Shown here: positions 10,501-20,885 of the stretch, in pieces
Layout: each line of letters opens with the position of its first letter
Position numbering within the stretch: position 1 is the stretch's first letter
From: Amoebophrya sp. A120
Taxonomy: Eukaryota > Sar > Dinophyceae > Syndiniales > Amoebophryaceae
Direction of reading: 5' to 3'
Assembly (NCBI GenBank): GCA_905178155.1
Contig: CAJINV010000001.1
Location: 548,637-612,636 of the forward strand
Length of the DNA: 64,000 nucleotides
Notes under the pieces: generated by a model
What the model saw: the letters and a program-made list of their open reading frames with translations, nothing else
What the model was told of the DNA's origin: nothing
Databases searched by the model: none
Position numbers and translations under genes: made by a program

Positions 10501-12830
10501 GGGAGGATCTTTCCTTTTGATAACTGGGTGCGGCTGCGGACCGGCGTAGTGGTGACTTTCATCATCTCGGGGATTATTTGGGGGGAAAGCTGCTGCTGCT
10601 GCCCGAGTTTCGCGTTCGCGGTTTTGTTCATCTTCCCCGCCCAGATGTCGGTGACGGTCAACATCCCCGGGACAGGCTTGTAGCCCGTATCCGTGAGGTC
10701 GACCCAGGGAGAAATCAGCACCGAGCAGGCCGGCATCAAGTGGTGCAAATTTCGCTCCTTGAGAACCAGTTGCACGGCGACGCACAGCCCCCCGCCGGCA
10801 CTGTCGCCGACGAGGTACGTGTTCTGCGGCGTGTAGCGGGGGCAGGTGCGGTACACGAAGAGGAGGGAATCCACGCAGTCGTTTACCGCGGTCGGATATC
10901 AAGTGTAAAAGTGTCTGGGTCTGGGAGCTTGTGATGCTGGGTAGCGTCTCATGATGAGGCTACAAATGCTCGCTTAGCACGACTACAAGTTTCTGAGCTT
11001 CTAGGTGTTGCCTATTCTGCATGACAAACTGCGCCTCTGCATCACAGAAAAACGCAGCTCTTGGGTAACGTGCGTGACAGATTTAAGAGTCATGCCAGAC
11101 AAGCATGACAAAGATGAATTCTTCCAGACCAAGACATTTTTACATTTGATATCGGAAAGGGGTGGTCCGGCGGCCGCCGGTAATCCGGCACGCACGCGCG
11201 CAGCCGCTTCCCGTGTCGCTGCTGGAACTTGTACAGTAGGCGGGAAATGAACTCCGAGTGGCTGTCGCCCGTGAAACAGTTGTAGCCCCCGCCGTGGTAT
11301 GGATTGCAAAAGTGTCTGAGTCTGGAAGATTCTAAACTTGTCATGCTGTCTCTGGATTCTATTAAACAAATTTGCACTGCATGACCAGCAAGAGGACTCC
11401 AGTTTGTGCTACGCGGTAAGGGTATCTCTCATGCGGTAGAGGCATCGAAAAGTTCTCTAAAAATCAGTGATGCTAGGGCATACATCACAGACGTCATGGA
11501 TCATTCAAAATATGCATGACAAAGAACCTGGCAACTTTCCAGACCCAGACACTTTTGCAGTTGATACGTGGCAGTAGAAGATCAGCCCCGCGTCGTCGCT
11601 CTCGAGCGAGGTGGGCGCCGTGAAGGATTCTGTAGATCATGTTGAAGGAGCTTTATCGGACTGTTTTCCTTTTCATGACTCCTACTTGAATCGGGAGTAG
11701 AAATTTAGCTGTTTCATCAACCACCGAAGAGACCACTACGCAAATAAGGCAGATGAACCGAAAGAAGGCAATAAACGCTGCTAGTTGAGGAAGATGAAAC
11801 GACCACAGTACTTCTATCGACTACATAAAGATAATTTGGCCGCTAGTAGTAAGTAAGTACCTGTCGCCGCCCCGGCGTTCCGATCTGGGAAGAGCCAGTT
11901 CCACACGCGCGCGCTGACGGATTGCTGCGGGCGCACCGGCCCGGGGAAGTCGAACCAGGTGATCCGGCACGGCTCGGACTGGATGCCCCGCGGGTGGCGC
12001 TGGATGCGCACCCCGGGGAAGGAGGCCTTCGTCAGGAGCAGCTCGTACTTGTCCAAGATCGTGATGAAGTGCGACAGGGGCTGCACGCAGTCGCGCAGGT
12101 AGGCCAGCCCGTCGCCCTTGAAGAAGGCGTGCACGATCCACTGCGGCGACCGCGTGGCCTCCACCAGAAACTCCATCCGCGCGCTCCACTTCGGGCTGGT
12201 CATCCGCCGCAGAAAGACCGCCTTGTAGAGCACCAGATACGTCACCCGGAACGGCTGCGTTACCACCGGCAGCCAGGGCCAAAAGCTGTCGACCAGGAAC
12301 CGGAAGGCCGGCCGGCTGTCCAGCAGGTAGTAGAACAACCGCCAGCTGCCGACGGCCACCACAAACGTTTTCACCGTGGAGAGGAGCCAGCGCCCCAGGA
12401 AAAACCGCAACTTAGTGGAGGAGGAGTACTGTTTTTTCAGGTAACGCGCGTACATGAGAAGCGAGATGAGGAACAAAGCGATTATCGACCGCTTTTGTGC
12501 CGACGGGGATTTATTCATTTTCGACGGGAAGATATTAGGCTGCTGTCTCGCTGTTGCTAGTGAAGACGATGTCGGCTTCAGCACAGAAGCCCCGCTCGAG
12601 GTGGAATGATGACCAGGAGGAGCGCTTGGGGTTGCAGTCCGCTTCTCTCCTTCGCGGGGCAACGATCCCTGGTCTTTCGACGAGTTGCCACTGCTCATGC
12701 CTGTATTCATAATTATCGCGGAATTCTTGCGGGTTTGTTGCGGGGTTTGCGCAGCCGTACCTCTCCACCACGAACCGAAGGCGGACCCACCGGGGGCGGC
12801 CGCCTGTTCCGGGGGTAAGGGGGAGGACAT
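7599..12830 (-). CDS. Membrane-anchored alpha/beta hydrolase, hormone-sensitive-lipase (fold-3) family
   Basis: The protein is about 950 aa. Exons (minus): 11861-12830, 11567-11629, 11152-11297, 10523-10896, 9161-10201, one copy of a duplicated 79-bp exon (8776-8854 or 7808-7886), 7599-7807. ATG at 12830. The N-terminal 320 residues hold a low-complexity start and several hydrophobic segments (around KRSIIALFLISLLMYARYL and the following 60 residues), suggesting membrane attachment. The hydrolase core follows: oxyanion motif YCHGGGYN, DYRRPP, nucleophile elbow VGDSAGGG, IQTGGGEMLR carrying the acid as Glu (a variant seen in this family) and the catalytic His in MPHVFQF. The C-terminal 300 residues are charged and low-complexity. 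Likely role: hydrolysis of carboxylic esters such as acylglycerols; substrate unknown. Four ordinary-length elements and one long one interrupt it. The final splice choice at the duplicated exon is unclear. Confidence 0.82.
7808..7886 (-). repeat. Left copy of a 79-bp exon duplication
   Basis: This copy matches 8776-8854 with only a few substitutions. It reads STVHHRNSTAFLSSGLKD on the minus strand and runs straight into the hydrolase's terminal exon (EENNGIEHLRQHS). Confidence 0.85.
7887..8775. mobile_element. Exceptionally long type A introner-like element
   Basis: A type A left end (ATCAAATGCAAAAATGTCTG at 7889) and a type A right end (AGACACTTTTGCATTTGATA, to 8775) are 887 bp apart, against about 260 bp for the other type A elements. 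Instead of 5-bp repeats, 79-bp copies of an exon flank it. The internal extra sequence (about 8050-8560) holds two overlapping plus-strand frames at 8229-8464 of doubtful meaning. On the minus strand it holds a possible exon (about 8046-8127, KLIPQPSQELL) with an acceptor before it, a GT donor after it, and phase matching the downstream exon. It could be a longer relative of the short elements, or a short one with foreign DNA inserted. Confidence 0.55.
8776..8854 (-). repeat. Right copy of a 79-bp exon duplication
   Basis: This copy abuts the type C element at 8855, with which it shares the CTTCT flank. Joined to the upstream hydrolase exon it reads in frame (KSRRRSTVHHR). Confidence 0.85.
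8855..9160. mobile_element. Introner-like element, type C
   Basis: Ends TATTACAGTGAAAAGTGCCC and the inverted GGGCATTTTTCATTGTAATA. Flanked by CTTCT on both sides. The interior is rich in TTGTGATGC and TGTCATGC motifs. It lies in the hydrolase gene. Confidence 0.87.
10202..10522. mobile_element. Introner-like element, type D
   Basis: Outer ends TATTGTGAGGAAACATCCCC and GGATCTTTCCTTTTGATA, with inner inverted CCCTCCCCAT. Flanked by ACTGG on both sides. It sits between the catalytic Ser exon and the acid/His exon of the hydrolase. Confidence 0.87.
10897..11151. mobile_element. Introner-like element, type A
   Basis: Ends TATCAAGTGTAAAAGTGTCT and AGACATTTTTACATTTGATA. Flanked by TCGGA on both sides. 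It lies in the hydrolase gene. Confidence 0.88.
11298..11566. mobile_element. Introner-like element, type A
   Basis: Ends TATGGATTGCAAAAGTGTCT and AGACACTTTTGCAGTTGATA. Flanked by CGTGG on both sides. It splits the HGGG motif of the hydrolase. Confidence 0.88.
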
Positions 12831-13865
12831 GAAAATGATATCGACGGACTTAAAGTTATTGATAAAGTAAATCGATTATGTACAAGGAGAAGGAAGTTTG
12901 TCGTTACTTGCAAAAAACATTCATAGAACGGAAGACTTTTGTCCCGATATTGTGGTGGTCATAAACCGCAGGTTTGTAATGACCTTTCCTGATAAACTAG
13001 CTCGTATGCATACACGGTTTTACAGTTCCTATACACGAACCAGTAGCTCAACAACAAAACACCAGTTAATACACCTACACACAGCTAATTTTTGTTTTCA
13101 CAGCTTGCTTTTTGATTTCAAAAACAAACCGTTGCCGTGGGTGCAATTGATTCTGCGATTCGACACATCAAACTGTGCCTTCTGCTACTCGACTCTAATT
13201 TGTCCTATGTCCTATGGTGTCGGCCGACAATCATGATTGATTCTTACGAAGACGACTCACTTTTAGGAGAAAACGCGAATTATTGGTGTGTGGGGAGGAA
13301 TGAGAATGTGGGAAGCGGGGGAAGGTAGAGGTAGCTGTATGCAGTTTTTAATCGGCGACGATAACGAAAGCCATGCAGGAGCAATTTCAGTGCGGCTAAA
13401 AAAAACCGACCGTTTGCTAGAAAAGCATTCCTCGAAGTAGACACGATTTAGGAAAACAGAATGCCCACAAGCCGTTTTGAGTTGCTCTCTCTCTCAGCGT
13501 AAATTTTCGAAATTTGTCCTAACTACAAAACCACCGATTTCACCTCTCGATCAATGCGTGTAGTTCTTTGAGGCGTCTAACTTTTATAAATATATCTTTG
13601 GCAGCAACTGCAAATGCGACGCACGCAACTTCTCTTCCTCCTCAGGGGCCTCAACATCGCAGCAAGCCGGCCAATATTGCAAGCTTGCATGTAGCAGGGA
13701 AAGCTAGCCGCAGTGTGTCTGTAACTACACGCGAAGTAGGAGGTTACAATTACTATATACCCAGAAGATCATGTTGCTCATGTGCGTGTGACTCTTGTTC
13801 ATCACCGCAATTATTCGCGGAAACAGGCAATAGATACTGCATCGAAGACTTAAATTACAACCTCC
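12831..13865. other. Intergenic, about 1 kb
   Basis: Upstream of the hydrolase ATG and downstream of the membrane-protein stop. Only short frames occur (up to 117 codons, 13568-13921 plus), with no domain or joinable exon. Confidence 0.5.
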
Positions 13866-14961
13866 TCAGTGACTGTACAGCTGGAGTCCAACGACGGAGA
13901 GAACTAGACAGATCAGACTAAAGTGCGAGAAGCCCATGATGTCCCGAATCATGGAGGCCTCGCCCTCCAGCGCCCGCGTCCCTGACGCGCAGTACGACAT
14001 GGTCGCCCACAGGGTCCGCCCAAAAAACAGCAAGCACGGCACCCCGAATATGAAGATAGACGCGAGATTTAAAGCCAAAGTTTTCGTCGCATGATGATCC
14101 TCTCCTGCATCCACCACCTCGTCGACTCGTGCGCTCTCCGCTTTCATCTGCGCATTTTTTTTCACAATCCCGCTGGCGGCCGGGCTTTTTCTCCTCGTCG
14201 CAGTATTTTTGCCACTGCTACTTCTGCCACGACTACTCGGCGATTTATTCACCTGCCTGTTCCGCTGTCGTGCCGTCGTCGCACCTGTCCCGAGCGCACT
14301 TGTGGTGGAGGACCCAAGGCTTGGTCGGTGTCCCGTCGCGGCTACGCCGGCGGTCAGTGGTTCGTCCCCAAAGCGCGAGCGGTCTTCCTCGTTTTTCAAG
14401 AAAAAGCTTCCAGAATAATGAACCGAAGACGACGCTTGTCCAGCGCGGTAGTATGCGTCGTAGGTCTGCAGCAGCAAAGCCCCGCCGGTGACTGCCATGG
14501 GTATCAAATGCAAATGTGTCTGGGTCTGGAAGGATGCAAACTTCTCATGCATATTTTCCACCATGCCCCATGAGGTTTGGAATGCAGGACCTAGCATGAC
14601 AGGTTCTGCGACGTCCCTATCTATCATGCCTATCCTCCATGACAAACTGCCTCTAAACTTGTTCAAAACTGGACAGCTTTTGGTAGTCATGCAACACAAA
14701 TTTTTGTACGATCCTGACTTAGCATGACAAGTTCGCATCCTCCCAGACCCAGACATATTTGCAATGCATAATGGGGATCCAAACACGAAAAGCGCCGCCG
14801 ACCGCGAACACGTCGTCCAGCAAGACGCAGTAAACGTTCGAATGCAGCCCCGGAGTGAGCGTGCTCCGGTCTACCGTAAATTCCACCATCAGCATACCGA
14901 GCAGGTACCCACAGCCAACCAGCAGCAGCTTCTGCGCAAGGCCGGAAGTCGCTGATGTCAT
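13866..14961 (-). CDS. Multi-pass membrane protein of unknown function
   Basis: The protein is about 273 aa from two exons (14771-14961 and 13866-14501), separated by a type A element. Removing it with one ATGGG copy gives the smooth junction VWIP-MAVTGG. Hydrophobic stretches are LLLVGCGYLLGMLMVEF near the N-terminus, GGALLLQTYDAYY, IFIFGVPCLLFFGRTLWATM, and ICLVLSVVGLQLY at the C-terminus. Between the second and third lies a basic, Ser/Arg-rich region of about 100 residues that is probably disordered and exposed. I do not recognise the family. ATG at 14961 is chosen because no upstream frame joins it. Confidence 0.68.
14502..14770. mobile_element. Introner-like element, type A
   Basis: Ends TATCAAATGCAAATGTGTCT and AGACATATTTGCAATGCATA. 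Flanked by ATGGG on both sides. It lies in the membrane-protein gene. Confidence 0.88.
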
Positions 14962-15789
14962 TGTTTTTGTTTGCGGAGAAGACCGTTGAGGGAGTAGTAG
15001 TGGTAGTTGAGGGGAAAAAATATCCCAGCACTTTTGTTCATCCTTAAACTTTTATTCTTGCGGAGAACAAAGTACTAGCGAGCGTGAGCGACCAGCAATT
15101 CGTCCACATTTGGTACTACGAAAAAACACGTGGATGCTTAGCAGCACGGTCGACATGAATCATGCCTATTTAGGGTAGTTCTTCCCTACCACGATTGACA
15201 AGCCGAACCCAAAAACATCAGCACCACTCGTGATTGTCGATCGTGGTTAGCTTCCCCGACTTTTTGAGGCCCATAATTTCTTCCAAAATCAATCAGCTGG
15301 TCTGGGGTGGTCGTGCATTCTGGTAGCTGTTGAATCCGGTTCATAGTGTCAAACTAATATCAAATTTACACAGTCTAGTAGGCGACATTAGTGACGATAG
15401 GGTGTACAGCAGTGGTGATACAAAACGAAAAGTACGTTCTTTTCTACAAGTACAACGAGCAACTTCATAAATTGTAGAGCGTTCCCCGCTTGATTGCAGG
15501 TAGCGCTCACAGCCTCATCAATTATCAAAACTGAAACGAGTTGGTACAGGATATCATCCGAGACGAGCAAGAACTTTCCTCCTGTAAATTGCTCACACTT
15601 TTTCATCACAAGATCCATTTGCTTTTACATAACGAACTCTGAAGCGTTGAGTATCTCTACATAATTTTCCGTATGTAGTATTGGTATTGCAGCCGCGCTT
15701 CTACTTCTATAGCTACTTTCTACCTATTCGACTGTCCTGGTGGGGCTTTGCTTCCTTTTGTCCGTAATAAAAAGAGCAGCACGCTCTAC
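14962..15789. other. Intergenic, about 0.8 kb
   Basis: Contains a 76-codon minus-strand frame (15388-15618) without a recognisable domain. I see nothing else. Confidence 0.5.
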
Positions 15790-18700
15790 TTACACTTCCC
15801 CGACGACATCGGGGTCGGGCTGGCTTCCCATTCCCTCGCGCCCAGCCGCCCCACCCCCGTCCCCCGCTTCCATCTTCACCAGCACCACGAGCGCAGCCAC
15901 GGCGGCAACCGCCCCGGCCATCAGGAAGGACCAGTGCGGCAACTTGTGGTACCACTGCTCGCTCTCTTCGGACACGGTGAATCCCACCTTCTTGTGCCAC
16001 TCGTCGAACTCTTCAAATATGCATTGCAAATATGTCTGGGTCTGGATTTGTGATGGAAAATTTCAAGGACAGCATAGAATATCAAATGCAGGAATACGAA
16101 TGGCCAGTTTTTGTGTCATGCTGTGAAACTTTGTTGGTCGTGCAAAGCATACTACCACGCACTCGCAATACCACGCGAAAAATATTTGTGATGCGTCAAG
16201 TAGACCGTACAGAGCATCGCCCTTTCATGCAAGACTCAGCAACACAAATTCGCTGAGTCTTTCCAGACATCGAGGGATATTATTTGCATTTGATATCAAA
16301 ATCGATGTGCCCACTGTTGTCCTTGTCCATCAACTTGAAGTAGTCGTCGGACGTGGCCTCGTATCGAGTGCAAACATAACTGGGTCTGGATGAGCGCAGG
16401 AGTTTTTTCCCATGCAGATTTTGAATGCCCCCCGAGGACTGACATGTAAGTGATACTAGCGTCACGGGTCCTCTACTTGGAAGATCCGCTTTGCGATGCA
16501 TATCCACCCGCACGAGGAATAAATGTTACCGTTTCACCATGGCCAAAAAGTAGGAGAAGCTTGTGCTATCCGCGCAAGACAAGTTTTTGTGTGATCTATA
16601 GCAGTACGCATCACAAGTTTATTGTTACAATGTTCCAGACCCAGACACATTTGCAATGCGTATCTCGGCCAGCTTCTTGAACTCCTCCTTGTCCATGTGG
16701 TTCGACTTGTCCGCGTCAAACTGGTCAAATTTTTGCTTCAACTCCGCCGCCCCGCCCTGTTCGTCCACTCCGGCTATCGAATGCAAATATGTCTGGGTCT
16801 GCAAGAATACAAACTTCTCATGCATATTTTCTATGCCCCATGAGGTTTGGAATGCAGGACCTAGCATGACAGGTTCTTCGACGTCTCTATGATGCCTAAC
16901 CTGCATGACAAACTGCCTCTAAACTTGTCCAAAAGTGGACAGCTTTCGGTAGTCATGCAACACAAATTTTTGCACGATCCAGACTTAGCATGACAAGTTC
17001 GCGTCCTCCCAAACCCAGACATATTTGCAATGCATACCGGCGGCTTTGTGCCAACTCTCAAACTCCTCGAAGTCGATGTGCCCGCTGTGGTCCTTGTCGA
17101 TCACGTTGAGGTAGTCGTGTGAGGTTTCGACCAGCAACTTCTTCCATTCGGCCTTGTCCAGTATCCTGAGTAAAACGTCCCCGCACCAGAAGCAAGCTGG
17201 GAAATCTCGTCCTGGGAAATCTGCTAGACAAATCTGTCAGCTTTTGCCGTTGCGCATGACATAAACAGACTGTATGACACGTTTGTCCTCGCTGCAGTGT
17301 AATAACCTGTTTAGCTTGTTCAGCAGCATCGCAGATCTAGCCTATCATGCGGATTCTAGCATCACAAATCCCAAAACACGAGTAGAAACTGCTTCTCATG
17401 GGTCTCCGCATCAGCAACAATTTCAGCATGCAGGTTTGCATGACAACTCTGGGGTGGGGACGTTTTTATTACACAGGATATCCAGGTGCCCCGTCTTGTC
17501 CTCGTCGTACTTGTCGAACTTCGCCTTCAGATCCGCCTTCTCCTGGGCCGCCCCGAAACCGGCGCGCCGGTGCCAGTCCTCGAATTCCTTGTAGTCGATT
17601 TGCTTGCTTTTGTCGGCGTCAATATCGCACGAAAAAAGTGCTTCACTGTAAGGATTTTGCAAGTTTTGCATCACAAGTTTGTGCTACATCACAGAGAAAA
17701 TTTGCCACGCGAGACTCCTGAGGGAAAACACAGCGGAAAATCTAGCGTCTTGCATGTGTAGCAAGACAACCACTTCTCAGATGCGTTTTCTGCATTACAA
17801 GTTTACAGTGAAACAGTTTTTTCTTCCGATAATCAATGGTATCAAAGTAATCGTCCGAGGTCGCCGCGAGCAGCGATATCGTAAGGGAAAATCCCCCCTC
17901 CCCATATTGAAAAGGCACGCCTCAGAGAATTTGCGAAGCTGATTTGTGACCACAAATCGCGTCTGTCTTGCAAGAAAGCAATGCTTTGGGCTCCGCCCGA
18001 TTATGCAGGCGGTTTGTAATGCTGTTGGGCCTACAGCATAGACGTCCTTCATGCTAAGTGCCTAGACTAAAACCTCTCTACAGTTGCATGATATAGGCCT
18101 GCAGTCCTCAACTGCAGCACAAATTTGATCTGTGTACGCAAATCCAGCATCAGAAATTTCGTTTTGATATGGGGAGGGGGGATTTTTCCTGTTGATAAGC
18201 GACGTGAATTCCTTTATGTCAATCCGCTCGGATTTGTTGGCATCGAACTTCGCAAAGTTCTCTTTCAGTTTCTGCTCCTGGTGGCCAATATCAACTGCAA
18301 ATCTGTCTGGGTCTGGAACAAGCCTGTAAACTTGTCACGCACGTTTTCCATGTTGACCCATGAGGTCTGGAATGCTGGACCTGGCATGACAGACTCTGTG
18401 AGGTCTTTGTGATGCCTATCCTGCATCAGAAACTACCTAGTTCCAACTTGGCCCCGAAAGTGGACAGCTTTTACCGCTCACGCAACACAGATTTTTGCAT
18501 GATTCGGATTTAGCGTGACAAGTTGCAATCTTCCAGACCCAGACATATTTGCATTTGATAGCCAACCTGCGTGTGCCAGTGGTTGAACTCATCGTAGTCG
18601 ATTTCCCCGCTACCGTCCTTGTCGATCACGCGAAAGTAATCTCCTGACGTCTCCACCAGTAACTTCTTAAACTCTTCCGCGTCCAGGTGTCCCGATTTGT

Positions 18701-19541
18701 CGTTGTCGTACTTGTCAAACTTCTGCCGGAGGACGTCCTCCCCGCCGGCTGTTGCTCCGGCGCCGCCCGCCGCCGCAGCCCCTGGCGCCGCAATCGCTCC
18801 GGGTTCACCGGTGCCACCAGCTGCCCGCACCTGGACGACAGACGTGGACGACGAAACAAGTTCCGAATTCGGGTCGATCTCCGCGATTGCCGAGTAGCTC
18901 ACACGAGCTGGAGCTGCTACCGCAGCTGGTGCTACGACGACAACATCTGCCGTTGCAGCGTTGCTTTCTCGGCGCAGTATCTTCCCTCGCTTCGGCGGCG
19001 GTTGCTGTTGACCGGGTAATGCTGGTGGTGGTGTTCCAGCATCTTGGTCTTCTTGTTGCTGTTCGACTGGTTGCGCTGGGTGGCTGTTTGTTGAAGAATC
19101 AGACGAACTTGCAGGAGAAGTCGCAACCCGGATGTCTGTTCTGGAAACCTGCTCCTGCGTCGACGGTGGCGAACGCTGCAAGTCTGCCTCGATCTCGGGT
19201 TTTGTTGTCGGATCTAAATGGGTAGTTGATTTGTTATTTGTTTGTTGAAAACAATAAGTGTTCTAGAAAACGAACAATAAGTGCTGGCCGGAAGTAAAAA
19301 AACGTGCGCGATCTTGACATTTCTCGAGCTCGCGCTCTTGCGCTACTTAGTCCTCAACACATCATGCATCAGTATGGTTTCCAACACTGAGAATAATTGC
19401 GTTACCTCCTGCCAAACCGCGCACGCTACTGGAGAACAGGCAAACCCAGGCCAGGGCGGCGAGAGGACTCCTGAAAACATTACGTGTTGCGGTCATCCTC
19501 GTCGTGGCGCTAGTTGCTGCGCTGATAAAAGAATCATACAT
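15790..19541 (-). CDS. Membrane-anchored calcium-binding protein with eight EF-hands
   Basis: The protein is about 480 aa. Exons (minus): 19406-19541, 18561-19213, 18198-18288, 17832-17876, 17481-17622, 17037-17161, 16663-16774, 16296-16361, 15790-16017. An N-terminal hydrophobic segment (PLAALAWVCLFSSSVRGLAG) may be a signal peptide or anchor. After a Pro/Gln/Ala-rich linker come four modules, each with two EF-hands: a KFDKYDxDKSGHLD-type hand, a KKLLVETSxDYF linker, an IDKDxSGxIDxxEF-type hand, then WHxxxGF. The third hand (DANKSERIDIKE) is degenerate. A C-terminal helix (WSFLMAGAVAAVAALVVLVK) should anchor it, leaving a short acidic tail. Intron 1 is ordinary GT-AG; the other seven are introner elements of types A, B, D and E. 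Likely a calcium sensor or buffer at a membrane; which compartment is unclear. Confidence 0.86.
16018..16295. mobile_element. Introner-like element, type A, diverged
   Basis: Left end TATGCATTGCAAATATGTCT. The right end is decayed but ends TTTGCATTTGATA. Flanked by TCAAA on both sides. It lies in the EF-hand gene, splitting the eighth EF-hand. Confidence 0.85.
16362..16662. mobile_element. Introner-like element, type A
   Basis: Ends TATCGAGTGCAAACATAACT and ACACATTTGCAATGCGTA. Flanks CCTCG and TCTCG agree at four of five positions. It lies in the EF-hand gene. Confidence 0.84.
16775..17036. mobile_element. Introner-like element, type A
   Basis: Ends TATCGAATGCAAATATGTCT and AGACATATTTGCAATGCATA. 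Flanked by CCGGC on both sides. Its interior is closely similar to the element at 14502-14770, suggesting recent copying. Confidence 0.88.
17162..17480. mobile_element. Introner-like element, type E
   Basis: Left end TATCCTGAGTAAAACGTCCC; right end GGGACGTTTTTATTACACAG then GATA. Flanked by TCCAG on both sides. It interrupts the fifth EF-hand of the EF-hand protein. Confidence 0.87.
17623..17831. mobile_element. Introner-like element, type B
   Basis: Inverted ends around GAAAAAAGTGCTTCACTGTAA and TTACAGTGAAACAGTTTTTTC. Flanks GTCAA and ATCAA agree at four of five positions. It lies in the EF-hand gene. Confidence 0.83.
17877..18197. mobile_element. Introner-like element, type D
   Basis: Left end TATCGTAAGGGAAAATCCCC; right end GGGGATTTTTCCTGTTGATA. 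Flanked by AGCGA on both sides. Only 45 bp of exon separates it from the type B element at 17623-17831. Confidence 0.88.
18289..18560. mobile_element. Introner-like element, type A
   Basis: Ends TATCAACTGCAAATCTGTCT and AGACATATTTGCATTTGATA. Flanked by GCCAA on both sides. It lies in the EF-hand gene after the first EF pair. Confidence 0.88.
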
Positions 19542-20885
19542 AAATACAGTCTCTGACAACTAAAGATTCTACAACAACAAATCGCACACAGGCAATCGGG
19601 CGAGAAACCCCACTGCCAGAAGCCGTCTGAAACCGTCGTCTGTTCGAAAACGAATTTAAAAACCACTACTGCGATATTATTGCTCTCCCGCTCCTTGCAG
19701 TAGTCGTGCAGCGAGGATGTCTCGACTTTCGCTCTCGCAACAACTTCCAGAGAGCTTTCGCTCTCGCAAGGTTTTCCTAGTTAGTTTTCGGACACGACAC
19801 ATCCACGCTCCGGCAACAATTTCAAACGTTACGCTCGAACCTGCTCAACACCCTCTTCTTAACGGACCGTCATTTGGAACTCGTGGTGTGTGAGGATGAA
19901 ACTTGCCACAAAGACGGAGCCGTTGAAAGTGCGATCGAAGTTAATCAACATGGGGACGAGTTCATTTTTGGTACAGGGAGTTTGTTCGGACAGATCAAGT
20001 ATGTTGAACAAATAAACGCCTACTCAATACCACATCGCTTTTTTTGCCAACCGAATAAACTTTTGTGACGTTGTACGAAACCCCTCAGATATGATCTCAC
20101 GACCACGTACTGTAGTTTGTTGAAGTCGTGCACTTGCGACCCTGTCCTTTCACAGCCCCGCGTCGGCGGGTCGAGGGTTCTTGTGGTGCGGCAGTCAGGA
20201 ATGTTACCGGACGCTAGTTCTGGAGGAGTGCTGCTGGTGGTGCGTCCCAAAGCTGCCTCCACGTGTTTTCAGGTCGGTGGCGTACCGTAGCAGGTTTTGT
20301 GCGGCCCGTGACTCGTCCTCTTCTCGTATTCACGATCGCGTTGTTCCATCTCTCTTTCTCCAACACCACAGCCTACCAGAGACGACCTCCACTCAATTTA
20401 CTCCATTCATGACTATCGTTCATCGCTACAATACTGTAATAAAAAATGCAATAAAATTAAAATCTTCTTTTAATCGGTGGCCCTGCTGCAGCACCCACAC
20501 TACGAAACTGCTAACTGGTGCAGTAGGACCAATTTCCGGTTCGAAGAATCCGGCTCGACCACGATAACACTGAAAGGTAATCAACAATAGCAAAGAGGAT
20601 GAATCTCAGAATATCGATAAGTATCCGTAAAGCATATTCTCGGGTTTGCAGAGAACAAGCTGTACTTTATCTTCGCCCTGAGTCTGTACTATGAGGAGTC
20701 AGGATATTAATCGTAAATAAAACCTCGACGAAATAATTGCTTTGTAAAGGAGTATCAAGCTAGAAACAGTAGCGCAAAGGGGCCAGCGGACAAGAACGAA
20801 CTAACTACGGAAGTACTTACAGGTGTAGTTCGCTTCGGATTTTGAAAAAGCAACTGTTCTAAATCGGATTATGCTTGACAAATTC
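19542..20885. other. Intergenic, about 1.3 kb
   Basis: No supported gene. A 15-bp direct repeat, CTTTCGCTCTCGCAA, occurs at 19726-19740 and 19755-19769. The frame at 20181-20567 (plus, 128 codons) has no domain. Confidence 0.5.
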
